In this document: positions 1 to 9,942 of the stretch, in pieces
Numbering within the stretch: position 1 is the stretch's first letter
Layout: each line of letters begins with the position of its first letter
NCBI GenBank assembly: GCA_030684515.1
Contig: JAUXVJ010000024.1
Coordinates: forward strand, 1-39,662
Origin: Actinomycetota bacterium
GTDB taxonomy: Bacteria; Actinomycetota; Actinomycetes; S36-B12
Direction of reading: 5' to 3'
DNA length: 39,662 nt
Translations under genes and position numbers: made by a program
Notes under the pieces: generated by a model
What the model was told of the DNA's origin: nothing
What the model saw: only the letters and a program-made list of their open reading frames with translations
The model's database searches: none

Positions 1-43
1 TCACGACGACTAGCTCACGAAGGCCGACGAGCCCTTCACCAGT
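1..43. other. Window-edge sequence with no assignable gene
   Basis: These bases lie downstream of the minus-strand hydrolase stop. They are too short to assign to a gene. On the minus strand one frame stays open into a TAG at 10-12, but no recognisable protein end can be read. Confidence 0.3.
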
Positions 44-694
44 TCACCACTGACGCGCGCGCCATTCGGCCAGATGTGGTCGTTCGGTGCCCAAGGTTGT
101 GTCATGCCCGTGTCCCGGGTAGACCCACGTCTCATCGGGCAGTTCGCCGAACAGTTTGCTCTCTACTCCATCAAGCAGGCTCTGGAAGCGCGCCGGGTCT
201 CCCCAGGTGTTGCCCACGCCACCGGGGAAGAGGCAGTCGCCGGTGAACAGGTGTGGGGGGCCTTCGGGATCGTCGTAGACGAAGGCGATCGAACCGTCAG
301 TGTGCCCAATCAGGTGGATCACCCGCAGGCGCACTTTGCCGACCTGAAGCACGCTTCCCTCTTCAAGCATCACGTCGGTGGGAACAGGAATGCCGGGAGC
401 GTCGATCGGATGAGCCATCGTGGTGGCTCCGGTGGCGGCCACTACTTCGGCAAGAGCATTCCAGTGGTCCTGGTGCTGGTGCGTGGTGATCACAGTCTGG
501 AGAGATTCGCCAGTCAGTGCGATGAGCCGATCAGGCTCGGCGGCAGCATCGATCAGGGCCTGCTCACCGGTGTCCCGGCAGCGCAGGAGATAGGCGTTGT
601 TGTCGTAGTCGCCCACCGCCAGTTTGCTGATGATCAACTGCGGCAGTTCGCGGACATCACCCGGACCGCCCACTGTCACAGAGCCGGTATACAT
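44..694 (-). CDS. MBL-fold metallo-hydrolase, glyoxalase II-like
   Basis: Predicted cytoplasmic metallo-beta-lactamase-fold hydrolase of 216 residues; thioester hydrolysis (glyoxalase II type) is the nearest family role, but the substrate is unknown. The zinc-site motifs are visible in order: THQHQDH at 71-77, GHTDG at 130-134, GDCLFPGG at 152-159 and PGHG at 193-196. The start at 694 is chosen because AGGAGG lies 7 bases before the ATG and the protein then begins like its homologues; a longer frame upstream runs antisense into uvrA. It is transcribed away from uvrA, and this hydrolase-uvrA pairing is common in actinobacteria. The C-terminus (HLAEWRARQW) matches the usual family end, so it appears complete. 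Confidence 0.93.
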   Translation of the reverse strand: MYTGSVTVGGPGDVRELPQLIISKLAVGDYDNNAYLLRCRDTGEQALIDAAAEPDRLIALTGESLQTVITTHQHQDHWNALAEVVAATGATTMAHPIDAPGIPVPTDVMLEEGSVLQVGKVRLRVIHLIGHTDGSIAFVYDDPEGPPHLFTGDCLFPGGVGNTWGDPARFQSLLDGVESKLFGELPDETWVYPGHGHDTTLGTERPHLAEWRARQW

Positions 695-755
695 TGACTC
701 GATCCTCCTGCTGGTCGGGATTGAGGGACAAAACGCCCAAGTGAAATGAGGTTCC

Positions 756-3626
756 GTGGCAGACCGATTGGTCGTTCGCGGCGCCCGCGAGCACAACCTT
801 AAGGATGTCTCGCTGGATTTGCCTCGTGATGCGCTGATCGTGTTCACCGGGCTCTCCGGCTCCGGCAAGTCCAGTCTGGCCTTCGACACGATCTTCGCTG
901 AAGGTCAGCGCCGCTATGTCGAGAGCCTGTCGGCCTATGCCCGGCAGTTCCTTGGTCAGATGGACAAGCCCGATGTGGACTTCATTGAGGGCCTTTCTCC
1001 TGCTGTCTCCATCGACCAGAAATCGACCTCGCGCAACCCTCGATCAACGGTCGGCACGATCACCGAGGTGTACGACTACTTGCGACTGCTGTACGCCCGC
1101 ATTGGCAAGCCTCATTGCCCAGTCTGTGGCAAGGACATCGCCAGGCAGAGCCCCCAGCAGATCGTCGATCAGGTCCTTGAGCTTGCTCCCGACTCTCGCT
1201 TCCAGGTACTGGCACCTGTGATCCGTGAGCGCAAGGGCGAATATCAGGACCTGTTTCGCCAACTGCAGACCCAGGGCTATTCACGCATTCGCGTCGATGG
1301 GGTGGTCTACGGCGTAGATGAACTCCCCACCCTGAAGAAGCAGGAGAAGCACACCATCGAAGTTGTGGTGGATCGCCTCACGGTGAAGACCGAATCACGC
1401 CGACGACTGACGGATTCTGTCGAAACAGCCCTCAAGCTGGCCAGCGGACTTGTCGTGCTGGACTTTGTGGATCTTCCTGAGAATGACCCGCATCGCGAGC
1501 GCATCTTCAGTGAGCACCTGGCATGTGTCACGGACGGGCTTTCCTTCGAAGAGCTGGAGCCTCGTTCCTTCTCTTTCAACTCTCCTTTTGGGGCCTGCCC
1601 TGAGTGCACGGGTCTGGGCACTCGTCGTGAAGTTGACCCTGACCTTGTCGTGCCAGATGGTTCGGCAACTCTGAACGAGGGTGCCATTGCGCCGTGGGCA
1701 GGGGGGATGGTCTCTGACTATTTCCGGCGCTTGCTCGATGCGCTGTGCCTTGAACTCGGCATCGACATGGATACGCCGTGGGACAAGCTGTCGGCGAAGG
1801 CCCGCAAGGCCATCCTGTACGGACATGAAGCTGAAGTGAATGTCAGGTACAAGAACCGCTACGGACGCACGCGCTCCTACACCACTGGCTTTGAGGGTGC
1901 CATTCCGTATGTGACGCGGCGACATTCCGAAACTGAAAGCGATACGGCACGCGAGCGCTTTGAAGGCTTCATGCGCGAAGTCCCATGCCATGCCTGCAAT
2001 GGGGCCCGACTCAAGCCCTTGTCCTTGGCCGTCACTATTGCTGGACATTCGATCGCTGAGATCGCAGCGCTGCCCATCGGAGAAGCAGCCAAGATGCTCA
2101 CGGGTCTTGAATTGTCCGCCCGCGATATGACCATCGCTGTTCGAGTGCTCAAAGAGGTCAACGAGCGACTGCAGTTTCTCGTCGATGTCGGCCTGCACTA
2201 CCTCACTCTTGATCGGGCGGCGGGGACCCTGGCCGGTGGTGAGGCGCAGCGCATTCGACTTGCCACTCAGATCGGTTCAGGCCTTGTTGGCGTGCTCTAT
2301 GTCCTGGACGAGCCAAGCATCGGCCTGCATCAGCGAGACAACCGCCGATTGATCGAAACCCTGGTCAGACTTCGCGACCTTGGCAACACCCTGATTGTCG
2401 TAGAGCACGACGAAGACACCATTCGCACGGCCGATTGGGTTGTCGACATCGGACCTGGCGCAGGTGAGCACGGCGGCGAGATCGTGGTCAGCGGCTCGGT
2501 CCAGGATCTTCTTGACAGTCCACGGTCAATCACGGGCCAGTACCTGTCTGGCAAGCGCAAGATCGAGATCCCTGAGATTCGGCGTCCCCGATCTGATCGG
2601 CAGATCACCGTCCAAGGTGCCAGTGAGCACAATCTGCGTGATGTCACCGTTGAATTTCCCTTGGGCTGCCTAGTGGCAGTGACCGGCGTCAGCGGGTCCG
2701 GCAAATCCACCTTGGTCAACGATGTCCTCTACAACGTCTTGGCGCGCGACCTCAATGGGGCCAGGCATGTTCCCGGCCGACACAGGCGTGTAGTCGGGCT
2801 TGAGCATGTCGACAAGGTCGTGCATGTGGATCAAAGTCCGATCGGTCGCACTCCACGAAGCAATCCGGCCACGTACACCGGAGTCTTCGATCACGTGCGC
2901 AAGCTGTTCGCCGACACGCCTGAGGCAAAGGTTCGCGGTTATCTTCAGGGCCGCTTCTCGTTCAATGTCAAAGGTGGTCGCTGTGAGTCCTGCTCAGGTG
3001 ACGGCACGATCAAGATCGAGATGAATTTCCTGCCAGATGTGTACGTCCCTTGCGAAGTCTGCAACGGAGCCCGATACAACCGCGAGACCCTTGAGGTGCA
3101 CTTCAAGGGCAAGAGCATTGCCGATGTCCTGGACATGCCCATCGAGGAAGCCAGTGAATTCTTCGCCGCAGTACCGGCGATCTCCAGACATCTTGCAACT
3201 CTGGTTGAAGTGGGACTGGGCTACGTGCGACTCGGGCAGTCAGCCCCCACGCTGTCCGGTGGTGAGGCACAACGTGTCAAGCTCGCCTCAGAACTGCAGA
3301 AGCGATCAACGGGCCGCACCATCTACGTTCTTGACGAACCCACCACGGGCCTGCATTTTGAAGATATTCGCAAACTCCTGGGCGTGCTGCACTCTCTCGT
3401 CGACAAGGGCAACACCGTTGTTGTCATTGAGCACAATCTCGATGTGGTGAAAACCGCAGACTGGGTGATCGATATGGGGCCCGAAGGCGGATCAGGCGGA
3501 GGCAAAGTTGTCGCAGTCGGGACTCCAGAACAGGTCGCAACTGTTGGCGCCAGTCATACCGGCAACTTCTTGGCCAGCCTGCTTCCCGCCGCGCCAAGTG
3601 CCCGCCGCAAGCGTGCTTTGACGTAG
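756..3626 (+). CDS. uvrA: Excinuclease ABC subunit A (UvrA)
   Basis: Damage-recognition ATPase of nucleotide excision repair; it acts with UvrB on DNA and hands over to UvrC. The 956 residues carry two ABC ATPase halves: Walker [10 protein letters not shown] (32-40) and GVSGSGKST in the second half, each with an LxGGEAQR signature, and DEPxxGLH after each Walker B. The C-terminal zinc module (CESC...CEVC) that contacts DNA is intact. The first zinc module looks incomplete: C257 is followed by V-T-D where a second ligand is expected, while its partner pair C281/C284 is present. Start is GTG with a TGAGGT-like site upstream. uvrC lies two genes downstream. Confidence 0.98.
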   Translation: MADRLVVRGAREHNLKDVSLDLPRDALIVFTGLSGSGKSSLAFDTIFAEGQRRYVESLSAYARQFLGQMDKPDVDFIEGLSPAVSIDQKSTSRNPRSTVGTITEVYDYLRLLYARIGKPHCPVCGKDIARQSPQQIVDQVLELAPDSRFQVLAPVIRERKGEYQDLFRQLQTQGYSRIRVDGVVYGVDELPTLKKQEKHTIEVVVDRLTVKTESRRRLTDSVETALKLASGLVVLDFVDLPENDPHRERIFSEHLACVTDGLSFEELEPRSFSFNSPFGACPECTGLGTRREVDPDLVVPDGSATLNEGAIAPWAGGMVSDYFRRLLDALCLELGIDMDTPWDKLSAKARKAILYGHEAEVNVRYKNRYGRTRSYTTGFEGAIPYVTRRHSETESDTARERFEGFMREVPCHACNGARLKPLSLAVTIAGHSIAEIAALPIGEAAKMLTGLELSARDMTIAVRVLKEVNERLQFLVDVGLHYLTLDRAAGTLAGGEAQRIRLATQIGSGLVGVLYVLDEPSIGLHQRDNRRLIETLVRLRDLGNTLIVVEHDEDTIRTADWVVDIGPGAGEHGGEIVVSGSVQDLLDSPRSITGQYLSGKRKIEIPEIRRPRSDRQITVQGASEHNLRDVTVEFPLGCLVAVTGVSGSGKSTLVNDVLYNVLARDLNGARHVPGRHRRVVGLEHVDKVVHVDQSPIGRTPRSNPATYTGVFDHVRKLFADTPEAKVRGYLQGRFSFNVKGGRCESCSGDGTIKIEMNFLPDVYVPCEVCNGARYNRETLEVHFKGKSIADVLDMPIEEASEFFAAVPAISRHLATLVEVGLGYVRLGQSAPTLSGGEAQRVKLASELQKRSTGRTIYVLDEPTTGLHFEDIRKLLGVLHSLVDKGNTVVVIEHNLDVVKTADWVIDMGPEGGSGGGKVVAVGTPEQVATVGASHTGNFLASLLPAAPSARRKRALT

Positions 3627-3648
3627 CCTGTGCGCAGGAGGATGACAG

Positions 3649-4098
3649 ATGACTGAAGCTATGCAACGTCGTACCGTGCTCGCCGGAAGTGGAATGGTCC
3701 TGGCAAGTTTGGCGGTGGCTGCCTGTTCGACAAGTGATGGTTCAGCCGATGCAAGTGCGTCCACATCAACTGCCCCAGAGCCAAGCACCTCTTCAGATTC
3801 TTCTGGCGGAGGTCAAGTGCTCGCAGCTACTTCGGCCGTGGCCATTGGTGGGGGAGTGGTGGTCAGTTCACCTCCGATCGTCATCACTCAGCCTTCGGCT
3901 GGGCAGTTCAATGGCTTCACCGCTATTTGTCCTCATCAGGGATGCCTGGTTTCGCGCGTTGAGGACAACGAGATCATCTGCCCTTGCCACGGTTCTCGAT
4001 TCTCAGCGAGTGATGGCTCCGTGATCAATGGGCCAGCCGAAGTAGGACTCCAGACTGCAGATGTTGCTGTTGAGGGCTCCAACGTCGTCCTGGCGTAA
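3649..4098 (+). CDS. Rieske [2Fe-2S] protein with Tat-type lipoprotein signal
   Basis: A 149-residue exported Rieske protein. The N-terminus has a twin arginine (RRTVLAG, 7-13), a hydrophobic stretch and a lipobox LAVAAC with C26 as the lipidated cysteine, so it is probably exported folded by Tat and anchored to the outer face of the membrane. A low-complexity Ser/Thr/Ala/Pro linker follows to about 55. The cluster motif is C94-P-H96 and C111-P-C113-H114, with C99 and C113 placed for the usual disulfide. AGGAGG sits 7 bases before the ATG. It lies between uvrA and uvrC, a placement kept in many actinobacteria, with no cytochrome b partner nearby. Its redox partner and function are unknown. 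Confidence 0.9.
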   Translation: MTEAMQRRTVLAGSGMVLASLAVAACSTSDGSADASASTSTAPEPSTSSDSSGGGQVLAATSAVAIGGGVVVSSPPIVITQPSAGQFNGFTAICPHQGCLVSRVEDNEIICPCHGSRFSASDGSVINGPAEVGLQTADVAVEGSNVVLA

Positions 4099-4106
4099 TC
4101 GCTGCC

Positions 4107-5981
4107 ATGGCTGAACCTTCGGCGCTGCGTCCGCCAACAGGCACTATCCCGACAGATCCCGGCGTTTATCGCTTTCGCGATGGACACGGGCGCGTCATCT
4201 ATGTAGGCAAGGCCAGCAATCTACGTTCTCGATTGTCCAGCTACTTCCAAGATCAATCGGCCTTGCATCCGCGTACCCAGTCGATGATGGCTGCTGCCCA
4301 TGACGTCGACTGGGTTGTGGTCGGTACCGAGGTTGAAGCGCTGACTCTGGAGTATTCCTGGATCAAGGAGTATGACCCCCGTTTCAATGTGAAATATCGC
4401 GATGACAAGTCCTACCCCTACCTGTCATTCAGCTTGGCCGATGAGTACCCGCGTGTCGCGGTCGTGCGAGAAGCCAAGAAGGTCGGTACCCGCTATTTCG
4501 GTCCCTATGCCCATGCCTGGGCCGTGCGCGCAACAGTCGATGAGCTGCTGCGGGTGTTCCCGATGCGATCGTGTCGCGAAGGAGTCTTTCGACGAGCCAG
4601 GCAAGTGGGCCGGCCATGTCTGCTGGGCTATCTCGACAAATGCAGCGCCCCGTGCGTAGGTCGCGTCTCAGCCGAGGAGCACCGCGACATTGTCATGGAC
4701 TTCTGCACGTTCTTCGCTGGCAACGGCGAGGGCTTCATCAGGCAACTGGAAGATCAGATGCGTGAGGCCGCCACGGAGGAACGCTACGAGGATGCGGGCA
4801 GGCTGAGAGATCGAGTTGAAGCGCTTCGAAGGGCGACTGAGCAGAACGCTGTCGCCTTCAACGAGGCCACGGACGCTGACGTCATTGCGGTCAAGGAGGA
4901 TCCGCTGGAGGCTGGCGTCCAGGTATTCCATGTGCGCGGTGGACGCATTCGAGGGGAACGTGGTTTCGTCATAGAGAAGGCCGAAGAACTCAGCCCGGGC
5001 GAGGTTGTGCAGCGGGCGATCCAACGGGTGTATTCAGATCCGGGAGTCAGTGACATTCCGCGCGATCTCCTGGTCTCAACAGATCTCGGCGACGCACATG
5101 CATTGCAGACCTGGCTGACAGGTATGCGTCAGGGCGCCATCAACATCCTGGTACCAGCCCGTGGAGACAAGCGGGCACTCATGGACACTGCATTGAAGAA
5201 TGCTGAGAACACCCTGCAGTCCCATCGGCTGCGTCGTTCCAGTGATCTCACCACCCGCAGCGTGGCGCTTGAGGAGCTCCGCGAGGCCCTTGGCCTGGCT
5301 GAGGCGCCGCTGCGCATTGAGTGCATCGACATCTCCACCTTGCTCGGACAGAACACGGTTGCATCCCTGGTCGTCTTTGAAGATGGTCTGCCGCGCAAAT
5401 CCGACTACCGCAGTTTCATCATTCGCACGCCCAATGCTGACGACACGGTCTCAGTTGCCGAAGTCGTCAGTCGCCGATTCGCACACGTTGAGTCGGCAGA
5501 GTCAGAGGGCACCGAAGCCAAACGCAGATTTGCCTACCCACCGGGACTGCTGGTCATTGACGGTGGTCAACCACAGGTCAGAGCTGCGCAGGATGCTCTG
5601 ATGCTGGCAGGAATAACCGATGTCCCAGTGGTGGGACTAGCCAAACGTCTTGAAGAAGTCTGGCTGCCGGACGACAGCGACCCAGTGATCCTGCCGAGGT
5701 CCAGCGAAGCGCTGTACCTTCTGCAGAGAGTGCGCGATGAGGCACACCGTTCGGCCATCACCTTGCACCGCAAGCGCCGAGGAAAGTCAATGTCATCTAG
5801 CGTGCTCGATTCCATAAACGGATTAGGTGAAGTGCGGGCGCGCGCGCTGATGAAGCATTTCGGCTCGATGAAGGCCCTCAAGGCCGCAACAATTGTCGAC
5901 CTGGAGGCAGTATCCGGTGTAGGCCCTGCGCTGGCTGAGAGGATCCACTCAGGACTTCATAAAGGAGAGGCTGCTCCGTGA
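4107..5981 (+). CDS. uvrC: Excinuclease ABC subunit C (UvrC)
   Basis: Dual nuclease that cuts the damaged strand on both sides of the lesion in the UvrABC pathway. At 624 residues it is full length. The N-terminal GIY-YIG nuclease shows GVY (19-21), YVGKASNLRSRL (32-43) and a downstream Glu region. A UVR coiled motif that meets UvrB is near 200-235. The RNase H-like endonuclease follows, with the ECIDIS and VIDGGQPQV motifs, and the C-terminus has two helix-hairpin-helix motifs (INGLGEVRA, VSGVGPALAERI). It starts 8 bases after the Rieske gene and its stop overlaps the rapZ start by 4 bases (GTGA), suggesting translational coupling. Confidence 0.98.
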   Translation: MAEPSALRPPTGTIPTDPGVYRFRDGHGRVIYVGKASNLRSRLSSYFQDQSALHPRTQSMMAAAHDVDWVVVGTEVEALTLEYSWIKEYDPRFNVKYRDDKSYPYLSFSLADEYPRVAVVREAKKVGTRYFGPYAHAWAVRATVDELLRVFPMRSCREGVFRRARQVGRPCLLGYLDKCSAPCVGRVSAEEHRDIVMDFCTFFAGNGEGFIRQLEDQMREAATEERYEDAGRLRDRVEALRRATEQNAVAFNEATDADVIAVKEDPLEAGVQVFHVRGGRIRGERGFVIEKAEELSPGEVVQRAIQRVYSDPGVSDIPRDLLVSTDLGDAHALQTWLTGMRQGAINILVPARGDKRALMDTALKNAENTLQSHRLRRSSDLTTRSVALEELREALGLAEAPLRIECIDISTLLGQNTVASLVVFEDGLPRKSDYRSFIIRTPNADDTVSVAEVVSRRFAHVESAESEGTEAKRRFAYPPGLLVIDGGQPQVRAAQDALMLAGITDVPVVGLAKRLEEVWLPDDSDPVILPRSSEALYLLQRVRDEAHRSAITLHRKRRGKSMSSSVLDSINGLGEVRARALMKHFGSMKALKAATIVDLEAVSGVGPALAERIHSGLHKGEAAP

Positions 5982-6847
5982 CCGATACGCGACCGCTTGA
6001 GATCGCACTTGTCACCGGGATGTCGGGCGCGGGTCGCTCGACAGCGGCCCGTGCACTTGAAGATGTTGGTTGGTTTGTGATGGACAACTTGCCACCGGCG
6101 CTGCTCTCACAGGCAATCGAACTGGCCATTCGCACGGAGGAGGTCAATCGCATCGCCGTTGTGGTGGATGTGCGCAGTGGTTCGATGTTCAATGCCCTCG
6201 AAGCAGCCGTCGCAGAATTGAAATCACGAGACATCCTTGTGCGCACGCTATTTCTGGAAGCGTCAGATGAAGCTCTAGTGCGCCGATTCGAGAGTTCGCG
6301 CCGTCCGCATCCTTTGCAAGGCCAGAGGCGAATCACCGATGGGCTGCAAGCTGAGCGCGTCCTCCTTGGAGATCTACGTGCCGAAGCTGACGTGGTCATC
6401 GACACGTCAGCGATCAATGTCCATGATCTGCGGCGCAAGGTCGAAGCGGCCTTTGCCGACGAGACGCCCGACGGCTTGCGGGCTACTGTCCTTTCCTTCG
6501 GATTCAAGTACGGCATCCCGGTTGATGCCGACCTCGTGGCAGACATGCGCTTCTTGGAGAATCCACATTGGGACGAGCGGCTGCGTCCAATGTCGGGTCT
6601 GGATCAACCCGTCTCGGAAATTGTTGTCAACGGCGCCGAGGCGCAACGTGTCTATGCCCTGTATGTCGAACTACTCGAGGTCATGCGCCCCGGATATCTC
6701 ACTGAGGGCAAGCGCTACGTGACGATCGCCGTGGGGTGCACTGGTGGCAAGCATCGAAGTGTCGCCTCTGCTGAGGAGTTGGCACGTCGACTGCGGCAGG
6801 TGGGCATAGCGACTCTTGTCGTTCATCGAGATCTGGGCCGCGAGTGA
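5978..6847 (+). CDS. rapZ: RNase adapter protein RapZ (YvcJ) family nucleotide-binding protein
   Basis: A 289-residue P-loop protein of the RapZ/YvcJ family. Walker A GMSGAGRS is at 14-21, and the C-terminal binding-domain signature GCTGGKHRSV is at about 253-262, followed by the HRDL ending. In E. coli RapZ guides RNase E to a small RNA controlling GlmS; in Gram-positives YvcJ is a GTP/ATP-hydrolysing protein of less certain role, so the RNA function is not assumed here. Start GTG overlaps the uvrC stop and its own stop overlaps yvcK by 4 bases (GTGA). The rapZ-yvcK-whiA order is a conserved Gram-positive cluster. Confidence 0.95.
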   Translation: MTDTRPLEIALVTGMSGAGRSTAARALEDVGWFVMDNLPPALLSQAIELAIRTEEVNRIAVVVDVRSGSMFNALEAAVAELKSRDILVRTLFLEASDEALVRRFESSRRPHPLQGQRRITDGLQAERVLLGDLRAEADVVIDTSAINVHDLRRKVEAAFADETPDGLRATVLSFGFKYGIPVDADLVADMRFLENPHWDERLRPMSGLDQPVSEIVVNGAEAQRVYALYVELLEVMRPGYLTEGKRYVTIAVGCTGGKHRSVASAEELARRLRQVGIATLVVHRDLGRE

Positions 6848-7830
6848 AGCGGGTGCCAGGCTCACTTGGCGCAAACCAAGACTCCGGTCCGGCTGTTGTT
6901 GCGCTCGGCGGTGGGCACGGGCTGGCATCGACTCTCAAAGCACTGCGACGGCTCACGGATCAGATCACTGCAGTGGTTGGCGTAGCTGACGATGGCGGTT
7001 CCAGTGGACGGCTGCGCAAGGAGTTCGGCATCCTGCCTCCCGGTGATCTGCGGATGGCACTTGCTGCGCTCTGCGGCGACGACACCTGGGGCCGAACATG
7101 GCAGCGGGTCATTCAGCACCGGTTCGGTGGCGTAGGTGAGCTGGGCGGGCACTCGCTGGGCAATCTGCTGATCACCGCGCTCTGGGAGGAGTCTGGTGAT
7201 CCTGTTGCCGGATTGGCCTGGGTAGGAGTCCTCCTGGAAGCCCAGGGACGAGTGCTGCCGTGCAGTCTTCAACCGCTGGAAGTCATAGCCCAGGTACGAG
7301 GGGTCAATCCCTACTCACCTGATGTTGTCACTGAAGTGCGCGGCCAAGTCGAAGTCGCAACGACTCCCGGTGAAGTGGTCAGCATCGCGATTGAACCCAG
7401 TCGCCCGCAAGCCTGCCCGGAAGCGATCCAGGCAATTCAGGCGGCAGATGTCGTCATCCTTGGCCCGGGCTCCTGGTTCACCTCAGTGCTGCCGCACCTG
7501 CTGATCCCTGATCTTTCGCGTGCCATTGTTGAAGCCGAGGCCAAGCGTTTCCTGGTGATGAACCTGGCGCCAGATCAAGACGCCGAAACCTCCGGGATTC
7601 CGCTGGCCAATCACCTTGAGTTTCTGCGCGCAGCAGCCCCCGCTATTCAATTGGATGCGGTCCTGGCCGATCCTCGACATGTCGAGGATCAGGTCCGATT
7701 GGCACAGGCCTGTGCGTCGGTCGGAGCCGAGTTGTTCTTGATGGATCTGGCGCACGACAACGGGCGGATGCCCGGCGTTCATGATCCAGATCGCCTGGCA
7801 GTGGCCATTCGCACCGCCCTGAACGGGTGA
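6844..7830 (+). CDS. yvcK: Gluconeogenesis factor YvcK/CofD-like protein
   Basis: A 328-residue protein of the YvcK (CofD-like, 2-phospho-L-lactate transferase fold) family. The glycine-rich motif GGGHGL is at 22-27, followed by the family blocks [10 protein letters not shown] and GDLRMAL. YvcK binds UDP-sugars and influences cell-wall precursor supply and growth on gluconeogenic carbon in Bacillus and mycobacteria; the same role here is inferred. Start is a GTG overlapping the rapZ stop by 4 bases, with no separate strong ribosome site, so translation is probably coupled. A 40-base gap containing a perfect hairpin separates it from whiA. Confidence 0.94.
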   Translation: MKRVPGSLGANQDSGPAVVALGGGHGLASTLKALRRLTDQITAVVGVADDGGSSGRLRKEFGILPPGDLRMALAALCGDDTWGRTWQRVIQHRFGGVGELGGHSLGNLLITALWEESGDPVAGLAWVGVLLEAQGRVLPCSLQPLEVIAQVRGVNPYSPDVVTEVRGQVEVATTPGEVVSIAIEPSRPQACPEAIQAIQAADVVILGPGSWFTSVLPHLLIPDLSRAIVEAEAKRFLVMNLAPDQDAETSGIPLANHLEFLRAAAPAIQLDAVLADPRHVEDQVRLAQACASVGAELFLMDLAHDNGRMPGVHDPDRLAVAIRTALNG

Positions 7831-7833
7831 CAC
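7829..7833 (+). promoter_or_regulatory. GACAC pentamer before whiA (possible WhiA site)
   Basis: GACAC spans the yvcK stop codon. Streptomyces WhiA is known to recognise GACAC-containing promoters. A second copy lies at 8847-8851, right at the whiA stop and before gap. A pentamer is short enough to occur by chance, so autoregulation is only a suggestion. Confidence 0.2.
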
Positions 7834-7836
7834 GTA

Positions 7837-7860
7837 CCTGCCATCGGGATTCATGGCAGG
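7837..7860 (+). promoter_or_regulatory. Perfect 8-bp inverted repeat covering the whiA ribosome binding site
   Basis: CCTGCCAT (7837-7844) and ATGGCAGG (7853-7860) are exact reverse complements separated by 8 bases. In RNA the right arm contains the AGG of the only purine-rich ribosome site before the whiA ATG at 7871. No T-run follows, so this is not an ordinary intrinsic terminator. It could be a translation-masking hairpin or a protein operator; which is not decidable from sequence. Confidence 0.5.
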
Positions 7861-7870
7861 ATGCCTCCCC

Positions 7871-8848
7871 ATGGCTATGACTGCCGCGGTCAAGGACGAA
7901 CTCAGCCGCGTAGAAATCACGAAGACCTGCTGCCGCAAGGCAGAGGTCTCAACGATGCTGCGTTTTGGCGGCGGACTGCACATCGTTTCCGGACAGATCG
8001 TCATTGAAGCCGAACTTGACGCTGGGGCAACTGCTCGCCGGCTGCGCAAGGACATTCTTGAAATCTACGGTCACGACAGCGAGATCGCGGTCGTGCAAGC
8101 CAGTGGCCTTCGCAAGGGCACCCGGTACGTCGTGCGGGTGGTCCAAGGCGGTGAGGCGCTGGCGCGCCAGACGGGCATGGTCGATGGCAGCGGTCGTCCG
8201 GTTCGTGGTCTGCCACCGGCAATCGTGGCCGGCGCCTTGTGTGACTGTGAGGCTGCTTGGCGAGGCGCTTTCCTTGCCCATGGATCGTTGACGGAGCCTG
8301 GGCGTTCGTCTTCTCTGGAGATCACCTGCCCGGGCCCAGAGGCCGCGTTGGCGCTTGTCGGAGCTGCTCGTCGGCTCAGCATCGCCGCGAAGTCACGTGA
8401 GGTGCGTGGTGTCGATCGGGTTGTCATCCGTGATGGGGACGCTATTGGTGCAATGCTCACCCGGCTGGGTGCTCATGAGTCAGTCATGGCATGGGAAGAG
8501 CGACGAATGCGCCGTGAAGTGCGCGCCACTGCCAACCGCCTGGCCAACTTTGATGATGCCAATCTGAGGCGATCGGCTCGTGCGGCTGTGGCGGCCGGAG
8601 CCCGTGTCCAGCGGGCGATGGAGATCCTTGGCGATGAAGTGCCAGATCACCTGGTAGTTGCGGGTCGACTTCGACTTGAGCACAGTCAAGCCAGTCTTGA
8701 AGAACTTGGCGCACTTGCGGATCCTCCAATGACCAAGGATGCGATCGCCGGACGAATTCGCCGACTGCTGGCGCTGGCTGACAAGCGCGCCCAGGATTTG
8801 GGAATCCCTGATACTGAATCAGCACTTGGTCCAGAGTTTCTGGGCTGA
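7871..8848 (+). CDS. whiA: Sporulation/cell-division transcription factor WhiA
   Basis: DNA-binding regulator with a degenerate LAGLIDADG homing-endonuclease-like N-terminal domain and a C-terminal helix-turn-helix. In Streptomyces it controls division and sporulation genes with WhiB; outside spore formers it is tied to division and growth. The protein is 325 residues from the start chosen here. [13 protein letters not shown] is the usual actinobacterial N-terminus, and AGGA sits about 9 bases before this ATG. An in-frame ATG at 7853 would add six residues but lies inside the hairpin arm. The [10 protein letters not shown] block and the C-terminal [20 protein letters not shown] segment (HTH region) are typical. 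It ends the rapZ-yvcK-whiA run. Confidence 0.95.
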   Translation: MAMTAAVKDELSRVEITKTCCRKAEVSTMLRFGGGLHIVSGQIVIEAELDAGATARRLRKDILEIYGHDSEIAVVQASGLRKGTRYVVRVVQGGEALARQTGMVDGSGRPVRGLPPAIVAGALCDCEAAWRGAFLAHGSLTEPGRSSSLEITCPGPEAALALVGAARRLSIAAKSREVRGVDRVVIRDGDAIGAMLTRLGAHESVMAWEERRMRREVRATANRLANFDDANLRRSARAAVAAGARVQRAMEILGDEVPDHLVVAGRLRLEHSQASLEELGALADPPMTKDAIAGRIRRLLALADKRAQDLGIPDTESALGPEFLG

Positions 8849-8881
8849 CACCACACGGTGTTCGACCTCTCTCAGGTTCGC

Positions 8882-8887
8882 TAGGCT
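8882..8887 (+). promoter_or_regulatory. Candidate -10 element upstream of gap
   Basis: TAGGCT fits the actinobacterial TAnnnT -10 pattern and is identical to the hexamers before ctaB and the DUF3099 gene. It lies 42 bases before the gap start codon, leaving room for a leader that contains the AGGAG ribosome site at 8919-8923. No convincing -35 is visible. The 81-base gap otherwise holds only a weak 5-bp hairpin around 8848-8862 (ACACC/GGTGT) with no T-run. Confidence 0.35.
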
Positions 8888-8920
8888 CAGACCACTGCAT
8901 TTTTCGTCTGATCGGCTTAG

Positions 8921-9934
<1,014 letters not shown>

Positions 9935-9942
9935 GCATTCTG

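Noticed and set aside
10-105. A 31-codon minus-strand frame starting ATG at 105 and ending TAG at 10, overlapping the end of the hydrolase gene
   Set aside because: It overlaps a well-supported gene end, has no recognisable family, and lies at the window edge; too short to support.
1395-2198. Long antisense open frame (267 codons) inside uvrA
   Set aside because: It is a mirror of uvrA codon usage with no recognisable domain; uvrA motifs across this stretch are unambiguous.
3628-3639. CCTG-TGCG-CAGG dyad before the Rieske gene
   Set aside because: Only four paired bases; its right arm is simply part of the ribosome site, and such dyads are common by chance.
8848-8862. Small ACACC/GGTGT hairpin after whiA as a terminator
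   Set aside because: Only 5 bp, no T-run, and close to a candidate gap promoter; not convincing as a terminator.
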